Position numbers and translations under genes: made by a program. Positions 1 to 8,204 of a stretch of 64,000 nucleotides of DNA are shown here, one piece after another. The DNA is taken from positions 62,001 to 126,000 of the forward strand of contig SECP01000048.1 of assembly GCA_004193285.1 (NCBI GenBank), read 5' to 3'. The notes beneath the pieces are model-generated. The model did no database searches and was not told where the DNA came from. It saw only the letters and a program-made list of their open reading frames with translations. Numbering within the stretch: the first letter of the stretch is position 1; each line of letters starts with the position of its first letter. This stretch comes from Myxococcales bacterium (GTDB lineage: Bacteria > Myxococcota_A > Polyangia > Polyangiales > Polyangiaceae).

Positions 1-361
1 TTTCGCTGAACGCGTGCTTCTCGATGAGGGAGCCGATGGCCTCGCCGGTTCCGAGGGCCATCTCCTCCGTGTGGATGGCGTGCTCGTGCACGGCCACCTC
101 CGTGAATTTGCCGCGGAGGGTCATGGCCGGGTCGGCTTCGTCGCTTTTCCACGCGATGGAGAGCGCGCCGCCGACGCGCGCGTCACACTCGCAGGTGGTC
201 ATGGTCCAGCCCGGCGGAGGCAACATCCAACGGCGCATCTTGTCCGGCGTGAACATCGCCTCCCAGACGAGCGGGCGCGGCGCGTTGAACGTGCGGCTGA
301 GGACGATCGTGGTGTCCGTGGGGGTTGAGATTTGCAGGCCTTGGGGTGAAGTAGGATTCAT
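1..361 (-). CDS. SRPBCC / AHSA1-like domain protein (partial, 3' end off window)
   Basis: The minus strand from the ATG at 361 is open to the window edge and gives about 120 residues of an SRPBCC (START/Bet v1-like, Hsp90-activator-homology) protein. The typical opening is visible: a strand ending LSRTFNAPRPLVWEAMF, followed by TPDKMRRWMLPPPG and a CDARVGG segment. This fold binds hydrophobic ligands in a deep cavity, and the ligand here cannot be told. The gene lies 93 bp downstream of an ArsR-type regulator on the same strand, an arrangement very common for this family in which the regulator probably controls the pair. The C-terminus is missing because the window ends. Confidence 0.85.
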   Translation of the reverse strand, partial: MNPTSPQGLQISTPTDTTIVLSRTFNAPRPLVWEAMFTPDKMRRWMLPPPGWTMTTCECDARVGGALSIAWKSDEADPAMTLRGKFTEVAVHEHAIHTEEMALGTGEAIGSLIEKHAFSE

Positions 362-368
362 GGCGTTG

Positions 369-403
369 GTGACTCGTGACTCGGGACTCGGGACTCGGGA
401 CTC
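369..403. repeat. Heptanucleotide tandem repeat in arsR-SRPBCC spacer
   Basis: Five consecutive 7-bp units of the form G(T/G)GACTC fill this stretch of the 93-bp spacer between the ArsR stop and the SRPBCC start. The last three units are identical (GGGACTC). The array is non-coding and ends just upstream of the SRPBCC start codon on the minus strand, so it lies in the leader of the second cistron. Confidence 0.9.
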
Positions 404-454
404 GTGAATAACGACGGAGACAGGTGGAGCTCGGCGCGGACGGGCGTGAAGCGC

Positions 455-814
455 TCAGGTTCGGCGGGGAGGCGGTGGCCCGTCGGACTTCATCTCGTCG
501 AGCAGCGAATCCAGGGCGGCGAAACGAGCCTCCCAGTGCTCGCGGAACGACTCGGTCCAAAGCGTCGCTTCCTTGAGGGGAGCGGCCTCTAGCCGGCAAA
601 AGTGCTGCCGCCCCGCGACGCGGCGCCGGACGAGCTTGGCGTGCTCCAGCACGCGCACGTGCTTGGTGGCCGCCGGGAAGGTCATTTTGAGGGGAGCGGC
701 GAGCTCGCTGAGATTTCGCTCTCCCCCGGAAAGCTGCCGGATGATCGCCCGCCGAGCTGGGTGGGCCAGGGCGTGAAACACGAGGTCCAGCCGCGGCGAG
801 TGGTCCAAAACCAT
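455..814 (-). CDS. ArsR-family winged-helix transcriptional regulator
   Basis: The product is 119 aa with the ArsR-type winged helix: an N-terminal helix with LAHPARRAIIRQLS, then LSELAAPLKMTFPAATKHVRVLEHAKLV (helix-turn-helix, residues about 30-65), and the wing VRRRVAGRQHFCRL. No Cys pair of the metal-sensing ArsR type is present, so it belongs with the metal-independent regulators that sit next to SRPBCC genes. An upstream in-frame ATG at 877 exists, but the ATG at 814 is preferred because it starts at the conserved N-terminus and lies inside a perfect palindrome preceded by a -10-like TATAGT. It probably represses its own operon. Confidence 0.85.
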   Translation of the reverse strand: MVLDHSPRLDLVFHALAHPARRAIIRQLSGGERNLSELAAPLKMTFPAATKHVRVLEHAKLVRRRVAGRQHFCRLEAAPLKEATLWTESFREHWEARFAALDSLLDEMKSDGPPPPRRT

Positions 815-834
815 ATGGTTTACTATACCAAGTG
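808..834 (-). promoter_or_regulatory. Operator palindrome and leaderless promoter of the arsR-SRPBCC operon
   Basis: A perfect 14-bp palindrome, AAACCATATGGTTT, at 808-821 contains the ATG of the regulator. On the minus strand it is preceded by TATAGT (a -10-like hexamer) and by a related imperfect copy, AAACCACTTGGT. The -10 element is only about 7 nt from the ATG, so the message is probably leaderless and repressor binding would cover both transcription start and start codon. The sequence is seen directly; the function is inferred. Confidence 0.65.
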
Positions 835-884
835 GTTTCACGAGGCAAGGCGGAAAATCGTCGCCCTCCCCCGCCAAACGTTCA

Positions 885-909
885 GCGACCGCACGCCGCG
901 CGCGGTCGC
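885..909. terminator. Weak GC-rich hairpin downstream of the kdpE-like gene
   Basis: An 8-bp perfect stem (GCGACCGC / GCGGTCGC) with a 9-nt loop lies between the end of the response regulator (1004) and the ArsR promoter. It has no T-tract on either strand, so it may be an attenuating or mRNA-stabilising hairpin rather than an intrinsic terminator. Confidence 0.3.
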
Positions 910-1003
910 GTCCAGAGGAGCGCGTCGAGAGCCGAGCAGTTCTTCGCTGACGCGATTTGCGGAGGGGACCGAGGCGTGAGGCTGCCCGGCGAGGGCAGAC
1001 GCG

Positions 1004-1690
1004 TCATTCCGGCGGCTTGAGGCGGTACCCGACTCCGGGCGTCGTCAGTAGAAGCTGCGGTCGATTGGGGTTTCGCTCGAGCTTTTGACGCAGCTGGCGC
1101 ATGAACACGCGCAGGTACTGCGTGTCATCCACGTACTTGGAGCCCCACACCTCACGGAGCAGCTGCCGGTGAGTCACCACCCGCCCTGCTTGCCGAGCCA
1201 TGACGTGGAGCAAGCTGAACTCGGTGGGCGTGAGCGCTACCGGCTGGTCGTCCACGAAGACGCGACGTTCGATGAGGTGAATGCGCAGCGGACCGACCTC
1301 GAGCTTGTCGTCGAAGGATGCGGCGTGGGCGGCCCGCCGCAGCGCAGCCCGGAGGCGTGCCAGGAGCTCGGCCTCCCGGAAGGGCTTGGTCACGTAGTCG
1401 TTCGCGCCGCTGTCCAAAGCCAGGACCTGATCGCGCTCTCCACCGCGCGCTGAGATCACCACGACCGGGAGCTCCGAACGCCCCCGCACGGCGGCCAGAA
1501 CCTCCATGCCGTCACCATCCGGCAAGCCTAGATCGAGCAGGATGGCTTGCGGGGTCTTCCGGCTGAGTGTCTGCAGCGCCTCTTGCTTCGAACCGGCCTC
1601 CCAGACGTAGTAGCCCTGAGTGCCCAAGGCCGCGCGGAGCACACGACGCATGGGGAGCTCGTCTTCCACGACCAAGATTGCAGCCGTCAT
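1004..1690 (-). CDS. KdpE-like response regulator (OmpR/PhoB family)
   Basis: The product is 228 aa: an N-terminal receiver domain with acidic pocket VVEDE, phospho-acceptor Asp53 in LLDLGLPDGDG and the conserved KPF lysine near residue 103, followed by a C-terminal OmpR-type winged helix ending in the TTPGVGYRL motif. Its ATG overlaps the stop of the sensor kinase upstream by 4 nt (ATGA), so the two are translationally coupled partners. It resembles KdpE, but no kdpFABC potassium pump lies here, so targets are more likely the antiporter and stress protein upstream in the same operon. Confidence 0.88.
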   Translation of the reverse strand: MTAAILVVEDELPMRRVLRAALGTQGYYVWEAGSKQEALQTLSRKTPQAILLDLGLPDGDGMEVLAAVRGRSELPVVVISARGGERDQVLALDSGANDYVTKPFREAELLARLRAALRRAAHAASFDDKLEVGPLRIHLIERRVFVDDQPVALTPTEFSLLHVMARQAGRVVTHRQLLREVWGSKYVDDTQYLRVFMRQLRQKLERNPNRPQLLLTTPGVGYRLKPPE

Positions 1691-3258
1691 GCGGATAGCC
1701 TCGACTCGCTCGGGTTGGCCCGAGCATCTGTGAACGTGAACGTTCGAGGGAACGAGAAGCGCACGAGCAAACCACCGCCGACGCGTGACTCGAGGCCTAT
1801 TTGCCCGTCGTGAGCGAGCAGCACGGCTCGGCAAATCGTGAGCCCGAGCCCGGTGCCGCCGTCGTTTCGCTTGGCGGATTGGCCTCGATAGAACTTGTCG
1901 AATACCTTGGCCTGCTCCTGCTCGGTGAGACCGGGCCCGCGGTCCGCCACCTCCACCGTCACGGCTTCCGCGGAAGCCGTAACGCGAATCGAAAGCGGCG
2001 AGCCAGCAGGCGTGTAGCGCAGCGCATTCTCCAACAGGTTGACCAGCAGCTGGTCAACGAGCACCGCGTCTAGCGGTACGAGCGGCAGGTCCTCCGGCAC
2101 CTCGACCTGGACATCGCGCCCTTCCAGCCTGCCGGAAAGGTGCGACAACACCCCGAAAATGAGGTCATCCAGCGCCTCTGGCTCACGGTTCAGCACCACC
2201 GCCCCGCCCTCCAAGCGAGTAACGCTGAGCAGGTTGGCAATGAGCCCGTTCATGCGCTCGGCTTCTTGAACGATCGTCTCCAGCAGCTCTTGGGAGCCGG
2301 CGCGTGCGTCCAACCTCGCGGCGCTCAGCAAGGAGGTGCCCGCGGTCAAGATCGCAGCGAGCGGAGTTTTCATGTCGTGAGAGACGGCGCTCAGCAGCGC
2401 GTTGCGGTTTCGCTCCAGCTCGGTGGCGACTTGCGCGTGACGCGCGGCTTCGCCGAGTGACAGTCGCTTGAAGGCGTCCGCAATGCGATCCGCACAAGCG
2501 GCGAGCAGCAGCCGCTGCTCGGCCTCAGCACTGACCGCGGGGCGCTCGTCCACGCTGATGAATCCGAACGCTTGTGGCTCGACACCGATGGGCTGCACGG
2601 CGAGGGGCGACCCCGTCACTTGCCGACCGACGAAGATGCGCGTGCGGCTCCCGAACAGCTCCACGAGGTGGCGCTCGGCGCGTTGCACCAGCTCTCCTTC
2701 GGTCGTCACCTGTGACAAATCCAGGCTCAGGGCGCACAGGGTTTGCGTGCGCGCTTCGCTCTCCCGCGCGACGGCGCGCTGCTCACGTAGCCCCTGATTG
2801 AGCCAGCACACCAGCAGGGCCACGCCGAGCATTCCCGCGAAGATAATGACGCTATGCGCGTCTGGCAGGGCGAACGCGAAGACGGGCGGGATACAGAAAT
2901 AATCGAACGCCAGCGCGCCCGTGACGGCCGTGAACGTCGATATCTTCATTCCGTACCGCGTGGATACGAGCACCGCGCCCACGAGGTGAATGATGGTCAG
3001 GTGCGCGAGCTGCGCGTACGGCGCGACGAAGTAGGCGATCGTCGTCGTCACCACGTTCGTCAGCGCACCCGAGACGAAGCCGAGGTGCCCGCTGACCGCG
3101 CGGGCCAAACGCTCTTGACCGTTCGTGGGCGGACGGGAGTCCGACTGACCGAACGCACTCATGACGCGCAGAGAATAAGCCGAGAGCTGACGGCGCGCTC
3201 GCTCCATCGTTGGCCAGGGCAAAGCGAAACCGCCAAGCAATGCTTGGGACACATTCAC
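1687..3258 (-). CDS. KdpD-like sensor histidine kinase (DUF4118), lacking the KdpD N-terminal domain
   Basis: The product is 523 aa. A four-helix DUF4118 membrane bundle (about 57-155) is followed by a short GAF-like region (about 175-265), a HisKA domain with His294 in SAVSHDMKTPL, and a HATPase with N-box ENALRYTP, G1 DRGPGL and GTGLGL. The N-terminal sensor and USP-like domain of classical KdpD is absent; instead a separate universal stress protein is encoded just upstream. The start is a GTG at 3258 without a clear ribosome site, and an ATG at 3207 is an alternative. It should phosphorylate the overlapping KdpE-like regulator. Confidence 0.87.
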   Translation of the reverse strand: MNVSQALLGGFALPWPTMERARRQLSAYSLRVMSAFGQSDSRPPTNGQERLARAVSGHLGFVSGALTNVVTTTIAYFVAPYAQLAHLTIIHLVGAVLVSTRYGMKISTFTAVTGALAFDYFCIPPVFAFALPDAHSVIIFAGMLGVALLVCWLNQGLREQRAVARESEARTQTLCALSLDLSQVTTEGELVQRAERHLVELFGSRTRIFVGRQVTGSPLAVQPIGVEPQAFGFISVDERPAVSAEAEQRLLLAACADRIADAFKRLSLGEAARHAQVATELERNRNALLSAVSHDMKTPLAAILTAGTSLLSAARLDARAGSQELLETIVQEAERMNGLIANLLSVTRLEGGAVVLNREPEALDDLIFGVLSHLSGRLEGRDVQVEVPEDLPLVPLDAVLVDQLLVNLLENALRYTPAGSPLSIRVTASAEAVTVEVADRGPGLTEQEQAKVFDKFYRGQSAKRNDGGTGLGLTICRAVLLAHDGQIGLESRVGGGLLVRFSFPRTFTFTDARANPSESRLSA

Positions 3259-3294
3259 GCCGTGGCCTGCGCAACGATGCGAGGCGACACACCC

Positions 3295-3807
3295 TTAGGT
3301 ACGCGCATGCGGCTTCTGCCGGACGACCGTTACCGCGCACGGCGCCTTGCGCACCAGAGTCTCCGCGACCGAGCCGAGCAGGAGGCGCTCGAACCCGGCG
3401 TGGTCGTGAGTGGCGATCACCAGCAAATCAGCGCTGAGCTCCGAGCAGAAGCGCAGGATCTCGTTCGTCGGATTACCCGCCGTAAAGTGGGCAAAAGACG
3501 GGTTTCTACACTGCCGCTGCGCGAGCCGGTGGTGGTACTCCAGGTGCTCCTTGGCGTCCGCTATCGCGTCCGAGCTCATGGCGGGTGCGCCGGCGTGGGC
3601 GCGGTCCAGCCGCGAGTGGCGGAGCACGTGCATCACGTGCAGCGTGGCCTCCGGAAAGGCTCGCACGAAGCGCGCCGCGAATGCGATGACGCGCGGCGCC
3701 GCCGGAGACGTGTCCACCGCGGCCAACACGACGCGTGGTTCCTCCGCGGTGTTCAGCAGAGGCTCTTCCCCCTCTTCGGGGGAGCGGGGAGTTACCGATT
3801 TTTCCAC
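3295..3807 (-). CDS. Universal stress protein (UspA family)
   Basis: A GTG start at 3807 gives 170 aa. It was chosen because GGAGG lies 9 nt upstream on the minus strand, while the longer reading frame would run into the antiporter gene. The single Usp domain has the first strand RVVLAAVDTSP and the ATP-binding end motif with GSVAETLVRKAPCAVTVVR (G-S-V-A-E-T, then the C-terminal strand), so it is probably an ATP-binding Usp. It lies between the antiporter and a KdpD-like kinase that lacks its own Usp domain, suggesting it acts with that kinase in trans. Confidence 0.85.
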   Translation of the reverse strand: MEKSVTPRSPEEGEEPLLNTAEEPRVVLAAVDTSPAAPRVIAFAARFVRAFPEATLHVMHVLRHSRLDRAHAGAPAMSSDAIADAKEHLEYHHRLAQRQCRNPSFAHFTAGNPTNEILRFCSELSADLLVIATHDHAGFERLLLGSVAETLVRKAPCAVTVVRQKPHART

Positions 3808-3820
3808 TGGGGCATCCCTC

Positions 3821-5092
3821 CTACCGTTCGAGAACGATGAACGCCAAGGTGACGAGCAGGTGCGCTGGTAGCATGGTGAAGAACGCAAAGACCGCGTAAC
3901 GCACGAAGCTCGGCATCACGAGCCCGCTTCGTTCCGCGATGGATTTGACCATGAGATTCGGCCCGTTACCGATGTAAGTGGTCGCGCCCATGACCACGCT
4001 CCCGGCGCTCACGGCCATGAGCTTCAGCTCGGTGATGCCGTTCACCAAGTTCGGTTGACCTGCACTGAGGCCCTTGGCCAGCGCGGAAAAGGCCGCGTAG
4101 GTCGGCGCGTTGTCCAGCACCCCGGAGAGCAGTCCGGAGCCCCAAAAGAGCTGGTAGCTCTCCCGAACCGGCAAGCTGGGAGCGATGCGCCCCATCATGA
4201 GCTCGATGGGCACGAGGCAAACGAAGAGCCCCACGAAGAGCAACGCCACCTCCGCGATCGGCCCGAACGAGAACTGGTTCAGCTCGTGCACCTCCTTTGG
4301 CGTGCCAAAGTACGAGCCTAGCCCAATCGCGACCAGCGCAAGCTCCCGGAAGCCGACCGGCAGGAAGGCAGCGACGACGATGCAGGCGAGAAGGGCGAGG
4401 TTTCGCTTGCCACGCACGGACAGGGGCTGCGCCTCGTGCGCGTCACGCCGCAGCGCCTCCGGGCTCTCCCTCGCATAGGCGCGCCTATCCACGAGGTAAA
4501 GCAGGCCGGCGAAGAGCGCGTTGTAGAGTAGCCAGATAGGAAACAGCTTCAGCGTCCAAAAGAACGGCACGCCGCTCACGAAGCCGACCAACAGCGGTGG
4601 GTCACCGAGGGGGGTGAGCAAACCGCCCGCGTTCGCCACCGCAAGGATGAAGAACGGAACGAGGTGGCCGGTGTGCCTGCGCTGCCGGTTGGTGCGCAGC
4701 AGAGGCCGGATGGCGAGCACGCTCGCGCCCGTCGTGCCGATGATGCTCGCGAGGAGGCTGCCCACGAGGAGAAAGCCGACGTTCACTCCAGGGGTGGCTC
4801 GCAGATCAGCGCTGGCGAAGACTCCCCCGGCCGCCACGTACAGCGCGCCTAGCGTGCAGATGAACGTTCCATAGCCGAGCAGGCAGTGCTGCAGCTCGTG
4901 GCTCAAGCCGCGCTGGAGCAGAAGCGCGGCGATGGGCAGCGTGCAGACCGCCACGACCGCCGCTTGAAACAGCCTCTTTTCCCAAAGGTGCGGGAGCAGC
5001 AAGGGGAGCGAGGCCATGGAGAGAACCAGACCCACGAATGGAAACAGCGTCCACGACGGGAGAGCTTCCGACACCACACCTGCGTATATCAT
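3821..5092 (-). CDS. Sodium:proton antiporter / CitMHS-like ion transporter
   Basis: The product is a 423-aa integral membrane protein with roughly ten to eleven hydrophobic segments. It belongs to the ion-transporter superfamily, with re-entrant motifs typical of NhaD/CitMHS-like carriers: NAGGLLTPLGDPPLLVGF in the first half and GVLDNAPTYAAF plus YIGNGPNLMVK in the second. These two inverted motifs form the substrate site. Substrate cannot be fixed from sequence; Na+/H+ exchange or a dicarboxylate is possible. It is the first gene of an operon with a Usp protein and a KdpDE-like pair, which suggests ionic or osmotic control. Confidence 0.78.
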   Translation of the reverse strand: MIYAGVVSEALPSWTLFPFVGLVLSMASLPLLLPHLWEKRLFQAAVVAVCTLPIAALLLQRGLSHELQHCLLGYGTFICTLGALYVAAGGVFASADLRATPGVNVGFLLVGSLLASIIGTTGASVLAIRPLLRTNRQRRHTGHLVPFFILAVANAGGLLTPLGDPPLLVGFVSGVPFFWTLKLFPIWLLYNALFAGLLYLVDRRAYARESPEALRRDAHEAQPLSVRGKRNLALLACIVVAAFLPVGFRELALVAIGLGSYFGTPKEVHELNQFSFGPIAEVALLFVGLFVCLVPIELMMGRIAPSLPVRESYQLFWGSGLLSGVLDNAPTYAAFSALAKGLSAGQPNLVNGITELKLMAVSAGSVVMGATTYIGNGPNLMVKSIAERSGLVMPSFVRYAVFAFFTMLPAHLLVTLAFIVLER

Positions 5093-5143
5093 ACCGGGGA
5101 GTGACGACGCGCCAGATATCGATTCCGATTCGGTGACGGGCGC

Positions 5144-5184
5144 AAAAAAAAGAGGCCTCCACTGATGGCAGTGAAGGCCTCTTT
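5144..5184 (-). terminator. Rho-independent terminator of the ammonium transporter
   Basis: An 11-bp stem (5152-5162 with 5171-5181; GAGGCCT core, one G-T wobble) with an 8-nt loop is followed on the minus strand by eight T residues (5144-5151). It lies 42 nt beyond the amt stop and before the antiporter start, so it separates the two transcription units. Confidence 0.93.
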
Positions 5185-5185
5185 C

Positions 5186-5220
5186 CGCTCACGCAGCTCA
5201 CGCCGCTCACGCAGCTCGCG
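5186..5220. repeat. Short imperfect direct repeat next to the amt terminator
   Basis: Between the amt stop and the terminator the motif CGCTCACGCAGCT occurs twice, with related GCTCACGC copies between. It is non-coding, and I see no function. Confidence 0.6.
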
Positions 5221-5225
5221 CGTGC

Positions 5226-6956
5226 TCAGCTAGCGCTGGCGGCGGCGCGGAGCTTGGGCAAGTCCATCCCTTCCGCGGCGACCAGCTCTTCCGCCGGAAC
5301 TTCTTCCGGCAGCATGGTCTTGTAAAACTCCGGGTAGGCGGGGATGCCCATTTCTGGCACGTCCAGCCCGGCGATCTCGACCTCGGCGGGCACGCGGTTC
5401 GAGCCGAGAACCTTGCCGAGAGCCCAGAAGATCACGCCGCCCACGACGACGTTCCACGCGATGGCGACGCCGCCTTCGATGAGCTGCGCGATCAGCTGCT
5501 TGCCGTCGCCGTAGAGCAAGCCGGTGACGCCCTTGCCGGCCACGCCCAGGTACTCCGTAGCGCCAACCATGTTCCAGCCGGCGCCGTAGGTGCCGTCCGC
5601 GAACAAGCCGACCGCGATCACTCCCCAGAGGCCGTTGACGCCGTGAACGCTGATGGCGCCGACCGGGTCGTCGATCTTGAGCTTGTCGAAGAAGAACACG
5701 CTCCAGACCACGAGCACCCCGGCGATGCCACCGATGATGAACGCGCTCACCGGCGTCACGAAAGCGCACGGCGCCGTGATCGCGACCAAGCCCGCCAGCA
5801 TGCTGTTGCACATCATGGAGGGATCAGGCTTGCCGACGAACTTCCACATGTAGAGGATGCCGCTCAGGGTCGCGGCCATGCCGGCGATCATGGTGTTTAC
5901 GGCCACCATACCGATGCGCCCGTCCGTGCCGGCGAGTGAGCTGCCGGCGTTGAAACCGAACCAGCCGAACGCCAGGATGAACGTGCCGAGCTGCACCATC
6001 GGGATGTCGTGGGGGAGGATGGCGTTTACCTTGCCGTCCTTGCCGTACTTGCCGATGCGCGGGCCGATCAAAATCGCGGTGATGAGCGCCAGGGCGCCGC
6101 CCTGAAGGTGCACCACCCCAGAGCCGGCGTAGTCCACCGCGCCATGAGCGAGGCCGACTCGGTAACCGAGCTGCGACAGCCAGCCGCCGCCCCAGACCCA
6201 GCAGCCGAAGATCGGGTAGATGAGCGCGCCGATGAAGATGCTGTAGATGAAGAAGCTCTTGTAGCTCCAGCGTTCGGCGCAAGACCCGGTCACGATGGTG
6301 GCGGTGGTGTCCATGAACGCCATCATGAACAGGAACATCACGACCGCGGCGCTGTCGTAGGCGCCCCCGGTGAGCATGAAGCCGGTGGTGCCGAACAGGC
6401 CCCAGCCATGGTCCCCATTGACTGCGCTTCCGACCGTGAACATCTGGTTCAGAGTCGGTAGCCCGCCCAGCATGCCAGGGCCGCCGATCGCGGTCCCGTT
6501 GTAGCCGCCGCACATCAGGGCAAAGCCGCAGACGAAGAAGCCGAACATGCCGAGCGCATAGACGGCGAAGTTCATGGAAAACGTGTGCGAAGCGTTCTTG
6601 GCGCGAATCAGCCCCGTTTCCACCAGCGCGAAGCCCGCCTGCATGAAAATCACGAGAAAGCCCGCGATGAGCACCCAAACGTAGTTGATCGAGTAGTAAC
6701 TACGGGACGCGGATTGAGCAACCGCGTCGACCGCGGCGGCGAGCTCCTTCGTCGTCGCCTTCTCCGCGTCGAGCTTGGTGTAGCCCGGTACCGACATGGG
6801 TGTCGGCGTCATTTGAAACGCGCCGGTCGGGTCCGCGGCGGGCTCGTCCGCGTACGCGGGGCTGGCCCGTAAGGCGGACACCCCGAGTGCGGCGGCGACC
6901 AATAAAAGGAGCGCCAACCATTTGCGCCCACGTCGAAGTGAAAACAGATGCAACAT
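5226..6956 (-). CDS. amt: Ammonium transporter (Amt/MEP/Rh family) with N-terminal signal peptide
   Basis: The product is 576 aa, long for Amt. Residues 1-37 look like a cleavable signal peptide ending ASPAYA, followed by a soluble stretch of about 60 aa before the first core helix (VWVLIAGFLVIFMQAGFALVETG). The core keeps the Amt signature VDYAGSGVVHLQGG with the first pore histidine, and ISVHGVNGLWG with the second. The ATG has a GAGGT ribosome site 7 nt upstream. It carries ammonium/ammonia across the inner membrane. No glnK (PII) gene is adjacent. The gene ends at a strong terminator. Confidence 0.95.
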   Translation of the reverse strand: MLHLFSLRRGRKWLALLLLVAAALGVSALRASPAYADEPAADPTGAFQMTPTPMSVPGYTKLDAEKATTKELAAAVDAVAQSASRSYYSINYVWVLIAGFLVIFMQAGFALVETGLIRAKNASHTFSMNFAVYALGMFGFFVCGFALMCGGYNGTAIGGPGMLGGLPTLNQMFTVGSAVNGDHGWGLFGTTGFMLTGGAYDSAAVVMFLFMMAFMDTTATIVTGSCAERWSYKSFFIYSIFIGALIYPIFGCWVWGGGWLSQLGYRVGLAHGAVDYAGSGVVHLQGGALALITAILIGPRIGKYGKDGKVNAILPHDIPMVQLGTFILAFGWFGFNAGSSLAGTDGRIGMVAVNTMIAGMAATLSGILYMWKFVGKPDPSMMCNSMLAGLVAITAPCAFVTPVSAFIIGGIAGVLVVWSVFFFDKLKIDDPVGAISVHGVNGLWGVIAVGLFADGTYGAGWNMVGATEYLGVAGKGVTGLLYGDGKQLIAQLIEGGVAIAWNVVVGGVIFWALGKVLGSNRVPAEVEIAGLDVPEMGIPAYPEFYKTMLPEEVPAEELVAAEGMDLPKLRAAASAS

Positions 6957-7029
6957 TACCCGTACCTCGTGCTGGGGGTTACTGCCTGACTCGCTTGCGA
7001 ATAGCTTTTCGTGTCGTAGAGCCGCGCCC

Positions 7030-7242
7030 TCACGGGCGGGGGAGAGAGAGGCCCGCGTCGCGCGCCACTTTGCTCTTCAGCCGCGTCGCCCAGGAGGCGC
7101 CGAGCAGGGAGGACACCTGCATGACCACGAAGAACAGGCCCGCGAGATCGCTAGAGCGCGAGATGGCGCCAATCATCAGCGCGGCCGTGACGATGACGAG
7201 CTGCATGCGCCAAAACGTCTTCTTGTAAGTGTCTAAAATCAT
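7030..7242 (-). CDS. Small two-helix membrane protein upstream of amt
   Basis: The product is 70 aa with two predicted membrane segments (about 14-30 and 33-51) and a basic C-terminal tail (RLKSKVARDAG). The ATG at 7242 is preceded by a GAGGATGAAAG ribosome site, which supports a real gene. It lies 73 bp upstream of amt on the same strand and may be cotranscribed with it. I do not recognise the family. It could be an accessory subunit of the transporter, but proximity is the only evidence. Confidence 0.6.
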   Translation of the reverse strand: MILDTYKKTFWRMQLVIVTAALMIGAISRSSDLAGLFFVVMQVSSLLGASWATRLKSKVARDAGLSLPRP

Positions 7243-7500
7243 CTTTCATCCTCGCCGGGCCTTCGACGTCACGATGAAAGTTTCGTCCATGAATCGCGTC
7301 GCCCGGCGCTACCTCAAGTAACGGTGGCGCGCGATCCCGACTGTTTCGTCACGATCCCCCTACATCGTCATCCGCATAAATGTTTCTTAACGGCGGCTGT
7401 GAGCCTCGTTATGAAACTCCCTATCATGCGCGCAGCAGACCACTTGTTCGGGCACGCTGGGTCCCGACCCGGGAGTTTGCCGATGGAGCCGGCGCTGCGT
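7243..7500. other. Intergenic region without recognised gene
   Basis: These 258 bp separate the amt-associated small gene from a hypothetical protein. I see no convincing reading frame, hairpin with T-tract, or recognisable sigma-54 element. It must hold the promoter for the minus-strand small-gene/amt unit. Confidence 0.5.
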
Positions 7501-8004
7501 TCACTCGATGAGGGAGTGCACGCGGCCCGAAGCGTCCAGCGCTGTCGCTACGGTGAAGACGAACCGCTCGGCCTCGAGCTCGACGGTCACGGTTTCGGAC
7601 TCGAGCCAGCGCGCCTGCACCAACGCATAGGCCTCCGCGCGTGCGAGCTCGCGCCTCGGCACCGCGTCTAGCGCTTCTACCGCAATGGTGGTGCCGACCT
7701 TCTCCGGCAGCCAGGCGAGCTCGAATACGACCGGCAGCTCGGGCCGGCGCAGGAAGGCTCGCACGGCGCTGGCCACGGTCCCCCTCGCCTCAGCGCTGAC
7801 GCCCAGCGAGACCACCGCGACCGGCGTGCCGACCCAGACCAGCAGCACGCTCGTTGCGCTGCCCAGCTCCGGCGTCCCCTGCCCTGCCGACCCCTCCTGC
7901 CAAACTCGGCCCGCGTTCGCCTCGGTCCAGAGCAGCGGGCCATAAATACCTTCGAAGTGCGGAGCGCGGAGGTCGTGCGCCAGATCCATCGTGTGGGGTT
8001 CCAT
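7501..8004 (-). CDS. Hypothetical protein
   Basis: The product is 167 aa without a signal peptide or membrane segment. It has alternating beta-strand-like stretches (TSVLLVWVGTPVAVVSLGV, LPVVFELAWLP, ETVTVELEAERFVFTVATALD) and resembles a small two-layer fold. I do not recognise the family. An alternative ATG lies five codons in (7989). It is a single gene, flanked by intergenic DNA on both sides. Confidence 0.6.
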   Translation of the reverse strand: MEPHTMDLAHDLRAPHFEGIYGPLLWTEANAGRVWQEGSAGQGTPELGSATSVLLVWVGTPVAVVSLGVSAEARGTVASAVRAFLRRPELPVVFELAWLPEKVGTTIAVEALDAVPRRELARAEAYALVQARWLESETVTVELEAERFVFTVATALDASGRVHSLIE

Positions 8005-8204
8005 GCGCCTGTAGGTTTAGCACCAACCCGGCGCGGCACGCAGACCCGCACCCTCCGGGTGACGACTCTTTTCTGCCGCGGTGTTGCAAGATCGCGAAAG
8101 GAACTCCGCGGACGCCTGCGCGCCGGCACGCGCTTTTTTCCCCCGCCTTGCACCCACGCGCGGTTGGCTCGGAACCTGCTTTTGGATCGGAGAAGGAGAC
8201 GCCA

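Noticed and set aside
7324..7671. Plus-strand reading frame across the amt upstream region
   Set aside because: It has no ribosome site, an unlikely composition, and overlaps the end of the hypothetical gene on the other strand.
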